NCBI RefSeq assembly: GCF_004004555.2
Contig: NZ_SACP01000010.1
Location: 62,001-126,000, forward strand
Direction of reading: 5' to 3'
Source of the DNA: Methylobacterium oryzihabitans
GTDB taxonomy: Bacteria; Pseudomonadota; Alphaproteobacteria; Rhizobiales; Beijerinckiaceae
Length of the DNA: 64,000 nucleotides
A program made the translations under genes and the position numbers. The notes under the pieces were generated by a model. The model saw nothing but the letters and a program-made list of their open reading frames with translations, ran no database searches and had not been told where the DNA came from. Below, piece by piece: positions 29,316 through 39,513 of this stretch (its first letter is position 1; the number at the start of each line of letters is the position of its first letter).

Positions 29316-30494
29316 ATGCCGGCACAGAACCAGCACGCCCAGGACCAGAACGCCGAAGAGCGCGTCGAGACCCGGGAGGCCGCCCGCGCCGTCGGCCTGC
29401 GCTACGTCAGCGACGAGGAGCCGGGCTACCGCCGCAAGCGCAGCGGTCGCGGCTTCCGCTACCTCGACGCCGAGGGCCGGACGCTGCGCGACGCGGCGGA
29501 ACTCGCCCGCATCAAGGCGCTCGCGGTGCCGCCGGCCTATTCCGACGTGTGGATCTGCCGGCACGCCAACGGCCATATCCAGGCCACCGGCCGGGACGAC
29601 CGCGGCCGCAAGCAGTACCGTTACCACCCGGACTTCCGGCAGGCGCGCGACTCGACCAAGTTCCAGCACATGATGAGCTTCGCGCAGGTGCTGCCGTCCC
29701 TGCGCGCCACCATCGCCGAGCATATGGGCCGGCGCGGCCTGCCGCGGGAGAAGGTGCTGGCGACCGTCGTCCACCTGCTGGAGACGACCCTGATCCGGGT
29801 CGGCAACGACGACTACGCCCGCACCAACAAGAGCTACGGCCTCACCACCCTGCGCGACCCGCATGTCCGCATCGAGGGCCAGGAACTGACCTTCCGCTTC
29901 AAGGGCAAGAGCGGCAAGACCTGGAACCTGTCGGTCAACGACCGCCGCATCGCCCGCATCGTCAAGGCGTGCCAGGACCTGCCGGGCCAGGAGCTGTTCC
30001 AGTACATCGACGGGGACGGAACCCAGCGCGACGTGACCTCGGCGGACGTCAACGCCTACCTGCGCGAGATCTCGGGCCGGGACATCACCGCCAAGGATTT
30101 CCGCACCTGGTCGGGCACGGTGCTGGCCGCGATGGCGCTGCAGGAATTCGAGGCGTTCGACAGCGACGCCAGGGCCAAGCGCAACGTCAAGCAGGCGATC
30201 GAGCGGGTCGCCGAGCGCCTCGGCAACACGCCGACGGTCTGCCGCAAGTGCTACGTGCACCCGGAGATCCTGACCTGCTACCTCGAAGGCGGGCTGCTGG
30301 AGCAGGTCCGAGACACGGTGCGGACCGAGCTGCGCGAGGAGATCGCCGAGCTGCGGCCGGAGGAGAGCGCCGTCCTGGCGCTGCTGGAACGCCGGCTCAG
30401 CCGCGAGGCCGCCGAGGCGAAGCCCCGCAGCACCGGAGGCCGCAGCCGCAAGTCGGCGGCGCGCGGCGGGGAGACCGCCCGCCGGGCGGCCTGA
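29316..30494 (+). CDS. DNA topoisomerase IB (poxvirus/bacterial type)
   Basis: Type IB topoisomerase that relaxes supercoils through a 3'-phosphotyrosyl intermediate. ATG 29316 with GGGGGAGAAGG upstream gives 392 aa. The N-terminal domain has RKRSGRGFRYLDAEG and IKALAVPPAYSDVWICRHANGHIQATGRDDRGRKQYRYH. The catalytic core has TTLIRVGNDDYARTNKSYGLTTL, LTFRFKGKSGKTW and DFRTWSGTVLAA. The nucleophile is likely Tyr313 in CRKCYVHPEIL. A basic C-terminal tail follows. It is common in Hyphomicrobiales and deinococci. Confidence 0.95.
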   Translation: MPAQNQHAQDQNAEERVETREAARAVGLRYVSDEEPGYRRKRSGRGFRYLDAEGRTLRDAAELARIKALAVPPAYSDVWICRHANGHIQATGRDDRGRKQYRYHPDFRQARDSTKFQHMMSFAQVLPSLRATIAEHMGRRGLPREKVLATVVHLLETTLIRVGNDDYARTNKSYGLTTLRDPHVRIEGQELTFRFKGKSGKTWNLSVNDRRIARIVKACQDLPGQELFQYIDGDGTQRDVTSADVNAYLREISGRDITAKDFRTWSGTVLAAMALQEFEAFDSDARAKRNVKQAIERVAERLGNTPTVCRKCYVHPEILTCYLEGGLLEQVRDTVRTELREEIAELRPEESAVLALLERRLSREAAEAKPRSTGGRSRKSAARGGETARRAA

Positions 30495-30496
30495 TC

Positions 30497-30520
30497 GGGG
30501 GCGCCCGCGGGAGCGCCCCC
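30497..30520. terminator. Hairpin between topoisomerase IB and the convergent LuxR-family gene
   Basis: Perfect 8-bp arms GGGGGCGC (30497-30504) and GCGCCCCC (30513-30520) with an 8-nt loop, starting 3 nt after the topoisomerase stop and 22 nt before the end of the convergent gene. It is likely bidirectional. Confidence 0.65.
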
Positions 30521-30542
30521 CGGGCTCAATGCCCCCAGGGGC

Positions 30543-31202
30543 TCAATGGGCCACGGCCCGGTGCAGACCCATCCGGGGCGCCGGCCGGGCGGCCGGCGGC
30601 TCGGCGTCGACCACCGGGGCGAGGCCGAGCTGGCGGGCGAGCTGGACCAGGTCCTTGAGCCGACCGGTCTTGGTCTTGCGCCGCAGGTTCAGGCGGTGCG
30701 TCTCGACGGTGCGGACGCTGACCGCGAGCCGCCGCGCCACCTCCTTGTTGCTGAAGCCGGCGCTGAGGAAGCGCAGCACCTCCGCCTCGCGCGCGGTGAG
30801 GCCGAGCGCGCCGGCCGCCTCGTCCTGCGCGGCCTCGGCCTTCGCATCGGCGTCCAGCGCGGCCCCGCGGCCGAGGGCCAGGATCGCGCCGCAGACCTCG
30901 GCCGGCGTCGCGCCGCGGGCCACGAAGGCGTCGGCGCCGGCGGCGACGATCCGCGCCACCTCGGCGGCGTCAGCGACGAGGAACGACACCAGGACCCGGA
31001 TCTCCGGGAAGCGCGCCCGCAGGGCGGCGATGCGCTCCGGCCCGCGCCCCGGCGCGAACACCAGCGCCACCGCCTCGCTCGACCCGTCGAGGTCCTCCTC
31101 GGCCACCGTCCGCAGGGCGGGGGCGTGTTCCAGCGTCGCCCGAAGCGTCTCGCCGAGTTCGACCGGCTCGTCGACGATCAGCACATTGACGGCGTCACTC
31201 AT
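30543..31202 (-). CDS. LuxR-family regulator with a degenerate receiver domain
   Basis: A NarL/FixJ-like architecture, 219 aa. The N-terminal receiver-like domain (residues 1-120) begins VNVLIVDEPVELGETL, but the usual phospho-acceptor Asp is absent; the equivalent strand reads VALVFAPGRG. The C-terminal LuxR HTH is intact: LGLTAREAEVLRFLSAGFSNKEVARRLAVSVRTVETHRLNLRRKTK (about 138-185). It probably acts without aspartate phosphorylation. No histidine kinase is adjacent. The target genes are unknown. Confidence 0.9.
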   Translation of the reverse strand: MSDAVNVLIVDEPVELGETLRATLEHAPALRTVAEEDLDGSSEAVALVFAPGRGPERIAALRARFPEIRVLVSFLVADAAEVARIVAAGADAFVARGATPAEVCGAILALGRGAALDADAKAEAAQDEAAGALGLTAREAEVLRFLSAGFSNKEVARRLAVSVRTVETHRLNLRRKTKTGRLKDLVQLARQLGLAPVVDAEPPAARPAPRMGLHRAVAH

Positions 31203-31599
31203 GCCGCGGATCTCCGTTCCAGCGCCGGACAGGCGCGGTGTGTTCGCGGTCTTCCCATCAAGCCACGTTCCAGCCGGGCTGTGTCATTTCGGGAATCAGG
31301 CCTCGCAGGCGGAAATCCCGGCAGTGACCGGAGCAGCACCGCCGCTGCCTGCATCAGTTTGTCGCAATCCGTAATGACAACGGAGGCGCCGGCGGAGCCG
31401 CGCCGGCTCGGGCCGGTCGTGCGCCGCGCCTCAGAATGGCACAGCCGCCGCGGGACGGTCCGAAAAGACACGCCGCCGCGGGAAAACCGCGGCGCGGGAA
31501 CCCTCCGGCAAGCCAAGCCTTGCCATAAGCGTTGCCATACCGCCCGTTCCGGCCGATGGTGGGAGCGAGGCGGCGTGCAGTTTGTAGGGTGGAGTTCTC
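31203..31599. promoter_or_regulatory. Divergent intergenic region upstream of the patatin and LuxR genes
   Basis: No gene is supported in these 397 bases. An 8-bp hairpin CGCCGCGG-GAAAA-CCGCGGCG lies at 31474-31494. A direct repeat of TTGCCATA occurs at about 31519 and 31531, 70-80 nt upstream of the patatin GTG, and may be an operator or promoter element. Confidence 0.35.
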
Positions 31600-32793
31600 G
31601 TGTCTGCTCGATCGAACCCGGTCCGCGGCCTCGCGGCTCTGCTGGTGACCGCCCAGGTCGCCGCCTGCGCCTCGGCGCCGCGCGTGCCCTACACGGCGGC
31701 GGAAGCGACCGCCGCGGTCGTTCCGGGCCAGCCGGACGTCCGCTACTGGGCCGACGGGCCGACCCGCGCCTTCGCGCGCGTCACGGAAACGACGGCGTCG
31801 AGCCGGACACCGTTCAGCTACCTCGCCCTGTCGGGCGGCGGCGGCGACGGGGCCTACGGCGCCGGCGTGCTCAACGGCTGGACCGAGACCGGGCGGCGGC
31901 CGAGCTTCACCCTCGTCTCCGGCGTCTCGACCGGGGCGCTGATCGCGCCGTTCGCGTTCCTGGGCCCGGCCTATGACGGGATGCTGCGCGACCTCTACAC
32001 CAGCGGCGCGGCCGAGGGCCTCGTGCAGTCGCCGAGCGTCGTCAACGTGCTGCTCGGCGACGGCCTGTTCGGCGACCAGCGCCTGCGCGGCCTCGTCGGG
32101 CGCTACGTCACGCCCGAACTGCTCGCGGCGGTGGCCGAGGAGCACGCCAAGGGCCGCCGCCTGCTCGTGGTCACGACCAACCTCGATGCGCAGCGGGCGG
32201 TGATCTGGGACATGGGCGCGATCGCGGCGAGCGGCCAGCCCAACGCCGTCGCGCTGTTCCGCGACGTGCTCACCGCATCGGCGAGCGTGCCGGCGGTGTT
32301 CCCGCCGATGCTGATCGACGCCCAGGCCGGCAACCGCGCCTTCCAGGAGATGCACGTCGACGGATCCGTCGTCACGCCGGTGTTCACCCTGCCGGAGGCG
32401 TTCCTGGTCCAGGACGGCCGCATCGAGACCAGCCGCGGCAAGCCCAACATCTACGTCATCATCAACGGCCGCATCGAGCCGAGCTTCCGCGTCGTCGAGA
32501 ACGGCACCCTGCCGATCGCCACCCGCACGCTCTCGACCCTCGGCCGCTCGCGCTCGCGCGAGACGCTGACCAGCACCTATGCCTTCGCGCGGCGCAACGG
32601 CATGGGCTTCAACCTCACCTATATCGACCGGCGCATCCCCGAGGTCCCGGCCGACAAGGGCTTCGACACCGCCTACATGCGCCGCCTGTACGAGGACGGC
32701 TACGAGAAGGGCCGTTCCGGCGCCGTGTGGCAGAACGCGCTGCCGCGCGAGGAGTCCGTCGCCGACCTCCAGGCGAGCGTGCCGGCCCGCTGA
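31600..32793 (+). CDS. Patatin-like phospholipase, lipoprotein
   Basis: A predicted lipid acyl hydrolase attached to the membrane through an N-terminal lipid: signal NPVRGLAALLVTAQVAAC with a lipobox ending VAAC, Cys at about 23. It has 397 aa from GTG 31600. The patatin catalytic features are intact: oxyanion loop SGGGGDGAYGAGVL, nucleophile Ser110 in GVSTG, and Asp254 in HVDGSVV. The C-terminal region with FNLTYIDRRIPEVP is usual for this lipoprotein family. It stands alone between two regulators, with a hairpin downstream. Confidence 0.92.
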   Translation: MSARSNPVRGLAALLVTAQVAACASAPRVPYTAAEATAAVVPGQPDVRYWADGPTRAFARVTETTASSRTPFSYLALSGGGGDGAYGAGVLNGWTETGRRPSFTLVSGVSTGALIAPFAFLGPAYDGMLRDLYTSGAAEGLVQSPSVVNVLLGDGLFGDQRLRGLVGRYVTPELLAAVAEEHAKGRRLLVVTTNLDAQRAVIWDMGAIAASGQPNAVALFRDVLTASASVPAVFPPMLIDAQAGNRAFQEMHVDGSVVTPVFTLPEAFLVQDGRIETSRGKPNIYVIINGRIEPSFRVVENGTLPIATRTLSTLGRSRSRETLTSTYAFARRNGMGFNLTYIDRRIPEVPADKGFDTAYMRRLYEDGYEKGRSGAVWQNALPREESVADLQASVPAR

Positions 32794-32801
32794 CCGACCC
32801 G

Positions 32802-32820
32802 CGGCCCGTGGGACGGGCCG
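32802..32820. terminator. Hairpin between patatin and the convergent GGDEF-EAL gene
   Basis: Perfect 8-bp arms CGGCCCGT (32802-32809) and ACGGGCCG (32813-32820) with loop GGG, between convergent stops at 32793 and 32824. It is likely bidirectional. Confidence 0.65.
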
Positions 32821-32823
32821 CCC

Positions 32824-34935
32824 TCAGGCCGCCCCGCGGCGGGGACGGGCGAGGTCCGCCGCGGCGTCCGGCCGGCCGTCCTGCGACAGCGGGGCCGGCC
32901 GGCCGATGAGGTAGCCCTGCACCTCGCTGCAGCCCTCCTCGCGCACCAGCGCGAGCTGCTCGGCGGTCTCGACGCCCTCGGCCACCGTCGCGACGCCGAG
33001 ACGGCGCCCGAGCGCCGCGATGACGCCGACGACCGCGCGGCATTCGGGCCGCTGCACCGCGTCGCGCACGAACGACCCGTCGATCTTGATCCGGTCGAAC
33101 GGGAAGGTCCGGACATGGGCCAGCGACGAGAACCCGACCCCGAAATCGTCCAGCGCGATGCGCACCCCCATCTCGCGCAGGACGCGCAGGTCGGTGAGGG
33201 TGGCGGCGTCGCCGCCGAGCAGCGTCGTCTCGGTGATCTCGAGTTCGAGCCGGTCGACCGGCAAGCCGCTGCGCAGCAGCGCCGACAGCACGAGATCGGG
33301 CAGGACGCCGCCGCCGAGCTGGCGTGGCGAGACGTTGACGGCGACGCGGGCCCCATCGGGCCACGCCGCCGCCTCGCGGCAGGCCCGCTCCAGCACCCAG
33401 GCGCCGATCTCGCGGATCTGGCCGGTCTGCTCGGCGACCGGGATGAACAGGTCCGGACTGGTCCAGCCGCGCTCCGGCGAGTACCAGCGCAGCAGCGCCT
33501 CCCGGCTCGTCACCCGCCCGGTCTCGAGGTCGGTGATCGGCTGGTAGTGCAGGACGAACTGATCCTTCGCCAGGGCCTGATCGAGGCCGCGTTCGATCGA
33601 GGCCGTTTCCTGACGCGCCGCCTCCATCTCGGGCGAGAACAGGCGCCAGCGCGCCTTGCCGGCGTTCTTGGCCGAGTAGAGCGCGTAATCGGCCTGGGAG
33701 AACAGCAGGTCGGGGTTGCGGCTCCCGGTGGCGATGCCGAGGCTGGCCGAGATGTGCGTCACCTGGGCGCCCGGCAGGTCGTAGGGCTCGCCGAGCCGGC
33801 GCACCAGCCCGTCGGCGGCGTCCGCGATCCGGTCGCCGTGCCCGGCGAGCAGCACTGCGAACTCGTCGCCGCCGAGGCGGGCTGCGAAGCCGTCCGGAAG
33901 CGTTCCGCGCAGGCGCTCCGCGACCTGCTGCAGCACGGCGTCCCCGGTCGTGTGGCCGAGAGCGTCGTTGACCGCCTTGAAGCCGTCGAGGTCGAGGAGC
34001 AGCAGGGCGATGTCGGCCTCCGCCGGAGCCGCCTCGCAGGTCCGGCGCACGAGGGTCCGGAACGCCGAGCGGTTGGCGAGGCCGGTGAGGTCGTCCTGGT
34101 GCGCCAGCCGGGCGATCTCCCGCTCGGCCGCCTGCTGGCGGGTCACGTCCTCGAAGGTGGTGACGAGCGCCCCGTTCATGATCCGGCGGTGGGAGATCGA
34201 CACCGAGAATCCGCCGCGGAAGATCTCGACCACCGGTGCCGCCGCGCCGGCCTCGATCAGCGCGCGGTGGCGCTCGAGCATCGCATCGCCGGCCTCCGTG
34301 GACCGGGGCTCGCGCGGCCCGTCGCCCGCGACCATCCGGGCCCAGATCTCCGGCAGGCTGCGCCCGATCAGGGTGGAATGATCGGACAGCCCGAAGATCT
34401 CCGAGAACCGCCGGTTGACCAGCCGCAGCCGCTGGTCGCCGTCGAACAGGCACAGCCCCTGCGAGATGTTCGACAGGGCGAGGTCGAGCAGCCGGGTGAT
34501 GCCGAGGGCGCGATCGCCGTCGTGCTTCTGCTGCGTGATGTCGCGGGTGATCTTGGTGAACCCGATCAGCACGCCGTCGCGCCGGATCGCCTCGATGACG
34601 ACGTGAGCCCAGAACCTGGAGCCGTCGCGGCGCACCCGCCAGCCTTCGGTCTCGACCCGGCCGGCCTCCCGCGCCCGGGCCAGGATCTCCTCCGGCCGTC
34701 CGGCATCGCGGTCCTCGGGAAGGTACAGCACCGAGAACGGCCGGCCGACGATCTCGTGTGCCTCGAACCCCTTGGCGCGCTGGGCGCCGGCGTTCCAGTC
34801 GGCGATCGTGCCGTCGTCCTTGAGCGTGAAGATCGCATAGTCCGTCACGCTCTCGATCATCGTCCGGAAGGTCGTGTCGAGGTCGGAAGGCCCGGGGCCG
34901 GGAGCGGCCGGAAACGGCAGGTGGCCGTGATTCAT
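32824..34935 (-). CDS. PAS-PAS-GGDEF-EAL cyclic-di-GMP signalling protein
   Basis: A 703-aa cytoplasmic sensor. The first PAS domain covers about residues 20-135 (SVTDYAIFTLKDDGTIADWN), the second PAS-type domain about 150-265 (ISQGLCLFDGDQRLRLVNRRFSEIFGL). The GGDEF domain has an intact RLGGDEFAVLL and starts LAHQDDLTGLANRSAF. The EAL domain has intact EALLRW, the ALDDFGVGFSSL loop and IKIDGSFV. Both catalytic signatures look complete, so synthesis and hydrolysis of c-di-GMP are both possible. No TM segment is seen, so the signal is probably cytoplasmic. Confidence 0.95.
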   Translation of the reverse strand: MNHGHLPFPAAPGPGPSDLDTTFRTMIESVTDYAIFTLKDDGTIADWNAGAQRAKGFEAHEIVGRPFSVLYLPEDRDAGRPEEILARAREAGRVETEGWRVRRDGSRFWAHVVIEAIRRDGVLIGFTKITRDITQQKHDGDRALGITRLLDLALSNISQGLCLFDGDQRLRLVNRRFSEIFGLSDHSTLIGRSLPEIWARMVAGDGPREPRSTEAGDAMLERHRALIEAGAAAPVVEIFRGGFSVSISHRRIMNGALVTTFEDVTRQQAAEREIARLAHQDDLTGLANRSAFRTLVRRTCEAAPAEADIALLLLDLDGFKAVNDALGHTTGDAVLQQVAERLRGTLPDGFAARLGGDEFAVLLAGHGDRIADAADGLVRRLGEPYDLPGAQVTHISASLGIATGSRNPDLLFSQADYALYSAKNAGKARWRLFSPEMEAARQETASIERGLDQALAKDQFVLHYQPITDLETGRVTSREALLRWYSPERGWTSPDLFIPVAEQTGQIREIGAWVLERACREAAAWPDGARVAVNVSPRQLGGGVLPDLVLSALLRSGLPVDRLELEITETTLLGGDAATLTDLRVLREMGVRIALDDFGVGFSSLAHVRTFPFDRIKIDGSFVRDAVQRPECRAVVGVIAALGRRLGVATVAEGVETAEQLALVREEGCSEVQGYLIGRPAPLSQDGRPDAAADLARPRRGAA

Positions 34936-35211
34936 CGCCGATGCCCGCCCGGGACTGCGACGGAGGCCTCAAGCGGGACGATGCCCGTCGCCCCGGCATG
35001 AGGCTCCGTCCGGTTCGTGTGCATCCCCGTCCTCCACTCGCCTCCAGCATGCCGGCCAAGCGTGAGCTTTCTGTTACCGCAGGGAATGCGGCCTTCGGAT
35101 CCCGGCGGCTTCCGCTGCGGCGTCCCGCCGACGGCGACGTTTCTTGCCTTCTCGTCCCCCATCGCCTAGCGGTCCGCCGAGATCCGCCCGTCCAGCGCCA
35201 GGAGCCCGTCG

Positions 35212-36525
35212 ATGATCCCCCGCTACAGCCGGCCCGAGATGACGGCGATCTGGTCGCCGGAGACGCGCTTCCGGATCTGGTTCGAGATCGAGGCCCATGC
35301 CACCACCGCGCTCGCCGAACTCGGCGTGGTGCCCAAGGAGGCCGCCGACCGGGTGTGGGAGAAGGGCCGGGACGCGGTGTTCGACGTCGCGCGCATCGAC
35401 GAGATCGAGCGCGTCACCAAGCACGACGTGATCGCGTTCCTCACCCACCTGTCCGAGATCGTCGGGCCCGAGGCGCGCTTCGTCCACCAGGGCATGACCT
35501 CTTCGGACGTGCTCGACACCTGCCTCAACGTCCAGCTCGTGCGGGCGACCGACCTGCTGATCGCCGACGTCGACGCGCTCCTCGCCGCGCTCAGGCGCCG
35601 CGCCTTCGAGCACCGGCTCACCCCGACGATCGGGCGCTCGCACGGCATCCACGCCGAGCCGGTCACGTTCGGGCTCAAGCTCGCCCAGGCCCATGCCGAG
35701 TTCGCCCGCTCCCGCGAGCGCCTCGTCGCGGCGCGCAAGGAAGTCGCGACCTGCGCGATCTCGGGGGCGGTCGGCACCTTCGCCAACATCGACCCGCGGG
35801 TCGAGGAGTACGTCGCCCGCCAGATGGGCCTGACGCCCGAGCCGGTCTCGACCCAGGTCATCCCCCGCGACCGCCACGCGATGTACTTCGCGACGCTCGG
35901 CGTCGTCGCCTCGTCGATCGAGCGGCTGGCGACCGAGATCCGCCACCTCCAGCGCACCGAGGTGCTGGAGGCGGAAGAGTTCTTCTCCGAGGGCCAGAAG
36001 GGCTCCTCGGCGATGCCGCACAAGCGCAACCCGGTCCTGACCGAGAACCTCACCGGCCTCGCCCGGATGGTGCGCGCCTACGCCCTGCCGGCGATGGAGA
36101 ACGTCGCGCTCTGGCACGAGCGCGACATCTCGCATTCCTCGGTCGAGCGGATGATCGGCCCGGACGCGACCGTGACCCTCGACTTCGCGCTCGCGCGCCT
36201 CACCGGCGTCGTCGACAAGCTGCTGATCTATCCCGAGAGCATGCAGCGCAACCTCGACCGCCTCGGCGGCCTCGTCCACTCGCAGCGGGTGCTGCTGGCC
36301 CTGACCCAGGCCGGCGTCTCGCGCGAGGACGCCTACCGGCTGGTCCAGCGCAACGCGATGCCGGTCTGGCGCGGCGAGGGCGAGTTCCTGGCCCTGCTCC
36401 AGGCCGACCCGGAGGTGACCGCCGCGCTGTCGCCCGAGGCGATCGCCGACTGCTTCGACCTCGGCTACCACTACAAGCACGTCGACACGATCTTCGACCG
36501 GGTGTTCGGGCCGCAGGCGGGCTGA
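35212..36525 (+). CDS. purB: Adenylosuccinate lyase
   Basis: Catalyses two fumarate-releasing steps of purine synthesis (SAICAR to AICAR, adenylosuccinate to AMP). It has 437 aa, with RBS AGGAG before ATG 35212. It starts IPRYSRPEMTAIWSPETRFRIWFEIE, contains TSSDVLDTCLNVQLVRA and GRSHGIHAEPVTFGLKL, and carries the fumarase-superfamily signature GSSAMPHKRNP. The C-terminus YHYKHVDTIFDRVFG is typical. purA lies 1.7 kb downstream on the same strand but with two unrelated genes between. Confidence 0.97.
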   Translation: MIPRYSRPEMTAIWSPETRFRIWFEIEAHATTALAELGVVPKEAADRVWEKGRDAVFDVARIDEIERVTKHDVIAFLTHLSEIVGPEARFVHQGMTSSDVLDTCLNVQLVRATDLLIADVDALLAALRRRAFEHRLTPTIGRSHGIHAEPVTFGLKLAQAHAEFARSRERLVAARKEVATCAISGAVGTFANIDPRVEEYVARQMGLTPEPVSTQVIPRDRHAMYFATLGVVASSIERLATEIRHLQRTEVLEAEEFFSEGQKGSSAMPHKRNPVLTENLTGLARMVRAYALPAMENVALWHERDISHSSVERMIGPDATVTLDFALARLTGVVDKLLIYPESMQRNLDRLGGLVHSQRVLLALTQAGVSREDAYRLVQRNAMPVWRGEGEFLALLQADPEVTAALSPEAIADCFDLGYHYKHVDTIFDRVFGPQAG

Positions 36526-36531
36526 CCGCGG

Positions 36532-36555
36532 CGCGCGTCCTCCCAAGGACGCGCG
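36532..36555 (+). terminator. Hairpin after purB
   Basis: Perfect 10-bp arms CGCGCGTCCT (36532-36541) and AGGACGCGCG (36546-36555) with loop CCCA, 6 nt after the purB stop. There is no U-tract. It probably separates purB from the transaminase gene. Confidence 0.65.
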
Positions 36556-36622
36556 ATACCGGCTTGCCGAGGCGGTCGGGGCGGTGCTTGAAGAGCGGGT
36601 CACCGCACGCCCGAGGATCCCC

Positions 36623-37474
36623 ATGTCCCGCATCGTCTACGTCAACGGCCGCTTCGTTCCCTACGAGGAGGCCACGATCTCGATCATGGACCGGGGCTTC
36701 CTGTTCGGCGACGGCATCTACGAGGTCAGCGCGGTCGTGAACGGCCGGCTGGTCGACAACGAGGCCCATCTCGCCCGCCTCGACCGCTCGCTGGGCGAGA
36801 TCGGCATCCGCAACCCCCACGACGCCGCCGGCTGGACCCGCCTGGAGGAGGACCTCGTCGCCCGCAACGGGCTGACCGAGGGCCTCGTCTACATGGAGGT
36901 GACCCGCGGGGTTCACGAGCGCGACTTCCCGTTCCCCCCCGCCGAGGTCGCGCCGACGGTCGTGATGTTCACCCAGGCGAAGACCATCCTGGCGAGCCCG
37001 CTCGCCGAGCGCGGCGCCAAGGTCATCACCGTCGAGGACCTGCGCTGGAAGCGGCGCGACATCAAGTCGGTGGCGCTGCTCGCCCAGGTGCTCGCCAAGC
37101 AGCAGGCCGCCGCCGCCGGCGTCGCCGAGGCGTGGATGCACGAGGACGGGCTGGTCACCGAGGGCGGCTCGTCGACCGCCTTCATCATCACCGAGGACGG
37201 CCGCATCGTCACCCGGCCGCTCTCGACCGCGCTGCTGCCCGGCATCACCCGCCGGGCGGTGATGCGCCTCGCCGAGGAGAACGGCCTGACCGTCGAGGAG
37301 CGCGCCTTCACGGTCGAGGAGGCGCTGTCCGCGGCGGAAGCGTTCTATACCAGCGCCTCGGCCTTCGTGATGCCGGTGACCGAGATCGACGGGACGCGCG
37401 TCGGCGGCGGCCAGCCCGGGCCCCTGACCCGGCGCCTGCGCGGGCTGTATTTGGAGATGGCGGGCGCCGGCTGA
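36623..37474 (+). CDS. dat: D-amino-acid transaminase (class IV PLP aminotransferase)
   Basis: Fold-type IV aminotransferase, most like D-alanine aminotransferase, which makes D-glutamate or D-alanine for peptidoglycan. It has 283 aa from ATG 36623. Features are IVYVNGRFVPYEEATISIMDRGFLFGDGIYE, the catalytic Lys in DLRWKRRDIKSVALL (about residue 147), WMHEDGLVTEGGSSTAFII and TSASAFVMPVTEIDG. Branched-chain aminotransferase or aminodeoxychorismate lyase activity is a less likely alternative. The R2 repeat begins 10 nt after its stop. Confidence 0.92.
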   Translation: MSRIVYVNGRFVPYEEATISIMDRGFLFGDGIYEVSAVVNGRLVDNEAHLARLDRSLGEIGIRNPHDAAGWTRLEEDLVARNGLTEGLVYMEVTRGVHERDFPFPPAEVAPTVVMFTQAKTILASPLAERGAKVITVEDLRWKRRDIKSVALLAQVLAKQQAAAAGVAEAWMHEDGLVTEGGSSTAFIITEDGRIVTRPLSTALLPGITRRAVMRLAEENGLTVEERAFTVEEALSAAEAFYTSASAFVMPVTEIDGTRVGGGQPGPLTRRLRGLYLEMAGAG

Positions 37475-37483
37475 CGCACCATA

Positions 37484-37545
37484 CGGCTTCGCTCGATCGC
37501 CGCGCGGGCCTCGATCCGGCTTCGGAACCATTCGTCCCGCCACCA
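37484..37545 (+). repeat. R2 dispersed intergenic repeat, copy b (short)
   Basis: Block 'cggcttcgctc' at 37484-37494 is followed by 'gccgcgcgggcctcgatc' and 'ggcttcggaaccattcgtcc', the same order as copies a and c. It lacks the GATC palindromes on the 5' side. It occupies the gap between dat and the next small exported protein. Confidence 0.6.
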
Positions 37546-37619
37546 TTTCGGCGCAAGCGCGGCCGGAACCCTGGCCGAGCCGACCGGTTTCCTGAGGGAA
37601 ATCTCCCGAGGAGACACCC

Positions 37620-37973
37620 ATGTCGAAGCTGATGCGCGGGGCCGTGCTGCTCCTGACCGGCATCACCGCCACCGCGGCCCTTGCGCAGTCGCCGGACGTG
37701 CCCCTGCGGGGCCGCGACCGCGACCCGAACCTGCCGCCGCTCAACCAGACCATTCCCGAGAAGGTCCGGCCCCAGGAGCCGACGAGCGAGAAGGGCGACA
37801 CGACCGGCTCGACCCTCAGCGACAAGCTCCAGCAGTCGGACGGCGTCATCAAGCCCCCGGCGACCGGCGCCCCCGACATGAGCGTCACGCCGCCGGAGCC
37901 CAATCCGAACTCGACCCCGGTCATCCGCCCCGGCGAGCTGCCCGGCCGCGGTCCCGGCACCGAGGCGAAGTAG
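37620..37973 (+). CDS. Small exported Pro-rich hypothetical protein (117 aa)
   Basis: ATG 37620 with CGAGGAG upstream. A signal peptide MSKLMRGAVLLLTGITATAALA with likely cleavage before QSPD is followed by a hydrophilic, Pro/Thr/Asp-rich, probably disordered mature chain with no cysteine. It has no recognised domain. It lies between the transaminase and purA on the same strand, with a 213-nt gap before purA. Confidence 0.7.
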   Translation: MSKLMRGAVLLLTGITATAALAQSPDVPLRGRDRDPNLPPLNQTIPEKVRPQEPTSEKGDTTGSTLSDKLQQSDGVIKPPATGAPDMSVTPPEPNPNSTPVIRPGELPGRGPGTEAK

Positions 37974-38186
37974 TCGCGGATCGTCCTGCGGTCGCCCGAA
38001 GGGCGCCCCGCGGCGCGGGAGCCGAAGGAGCAGGCGCGACCGCCGACGCCCGAGGCCAGGCTATGAGCCGGGGCCCTCGCTTGATTTCGCGCGGGGGATC
38101 GCCCAAGACCGCGCGGACGCACCCCAGCGAGCATCAGGTCCGGCCGAACAGGCCAGGGCCTGTCTCGGCATGACAGGACAGGTTGG

Positions 38187-39479
<1,293 letters not shown>

Positions 39480-39513
39480 GTCGAGGCTGGTTCGAGCGCT
39501 GCAGGTTGCGGGG

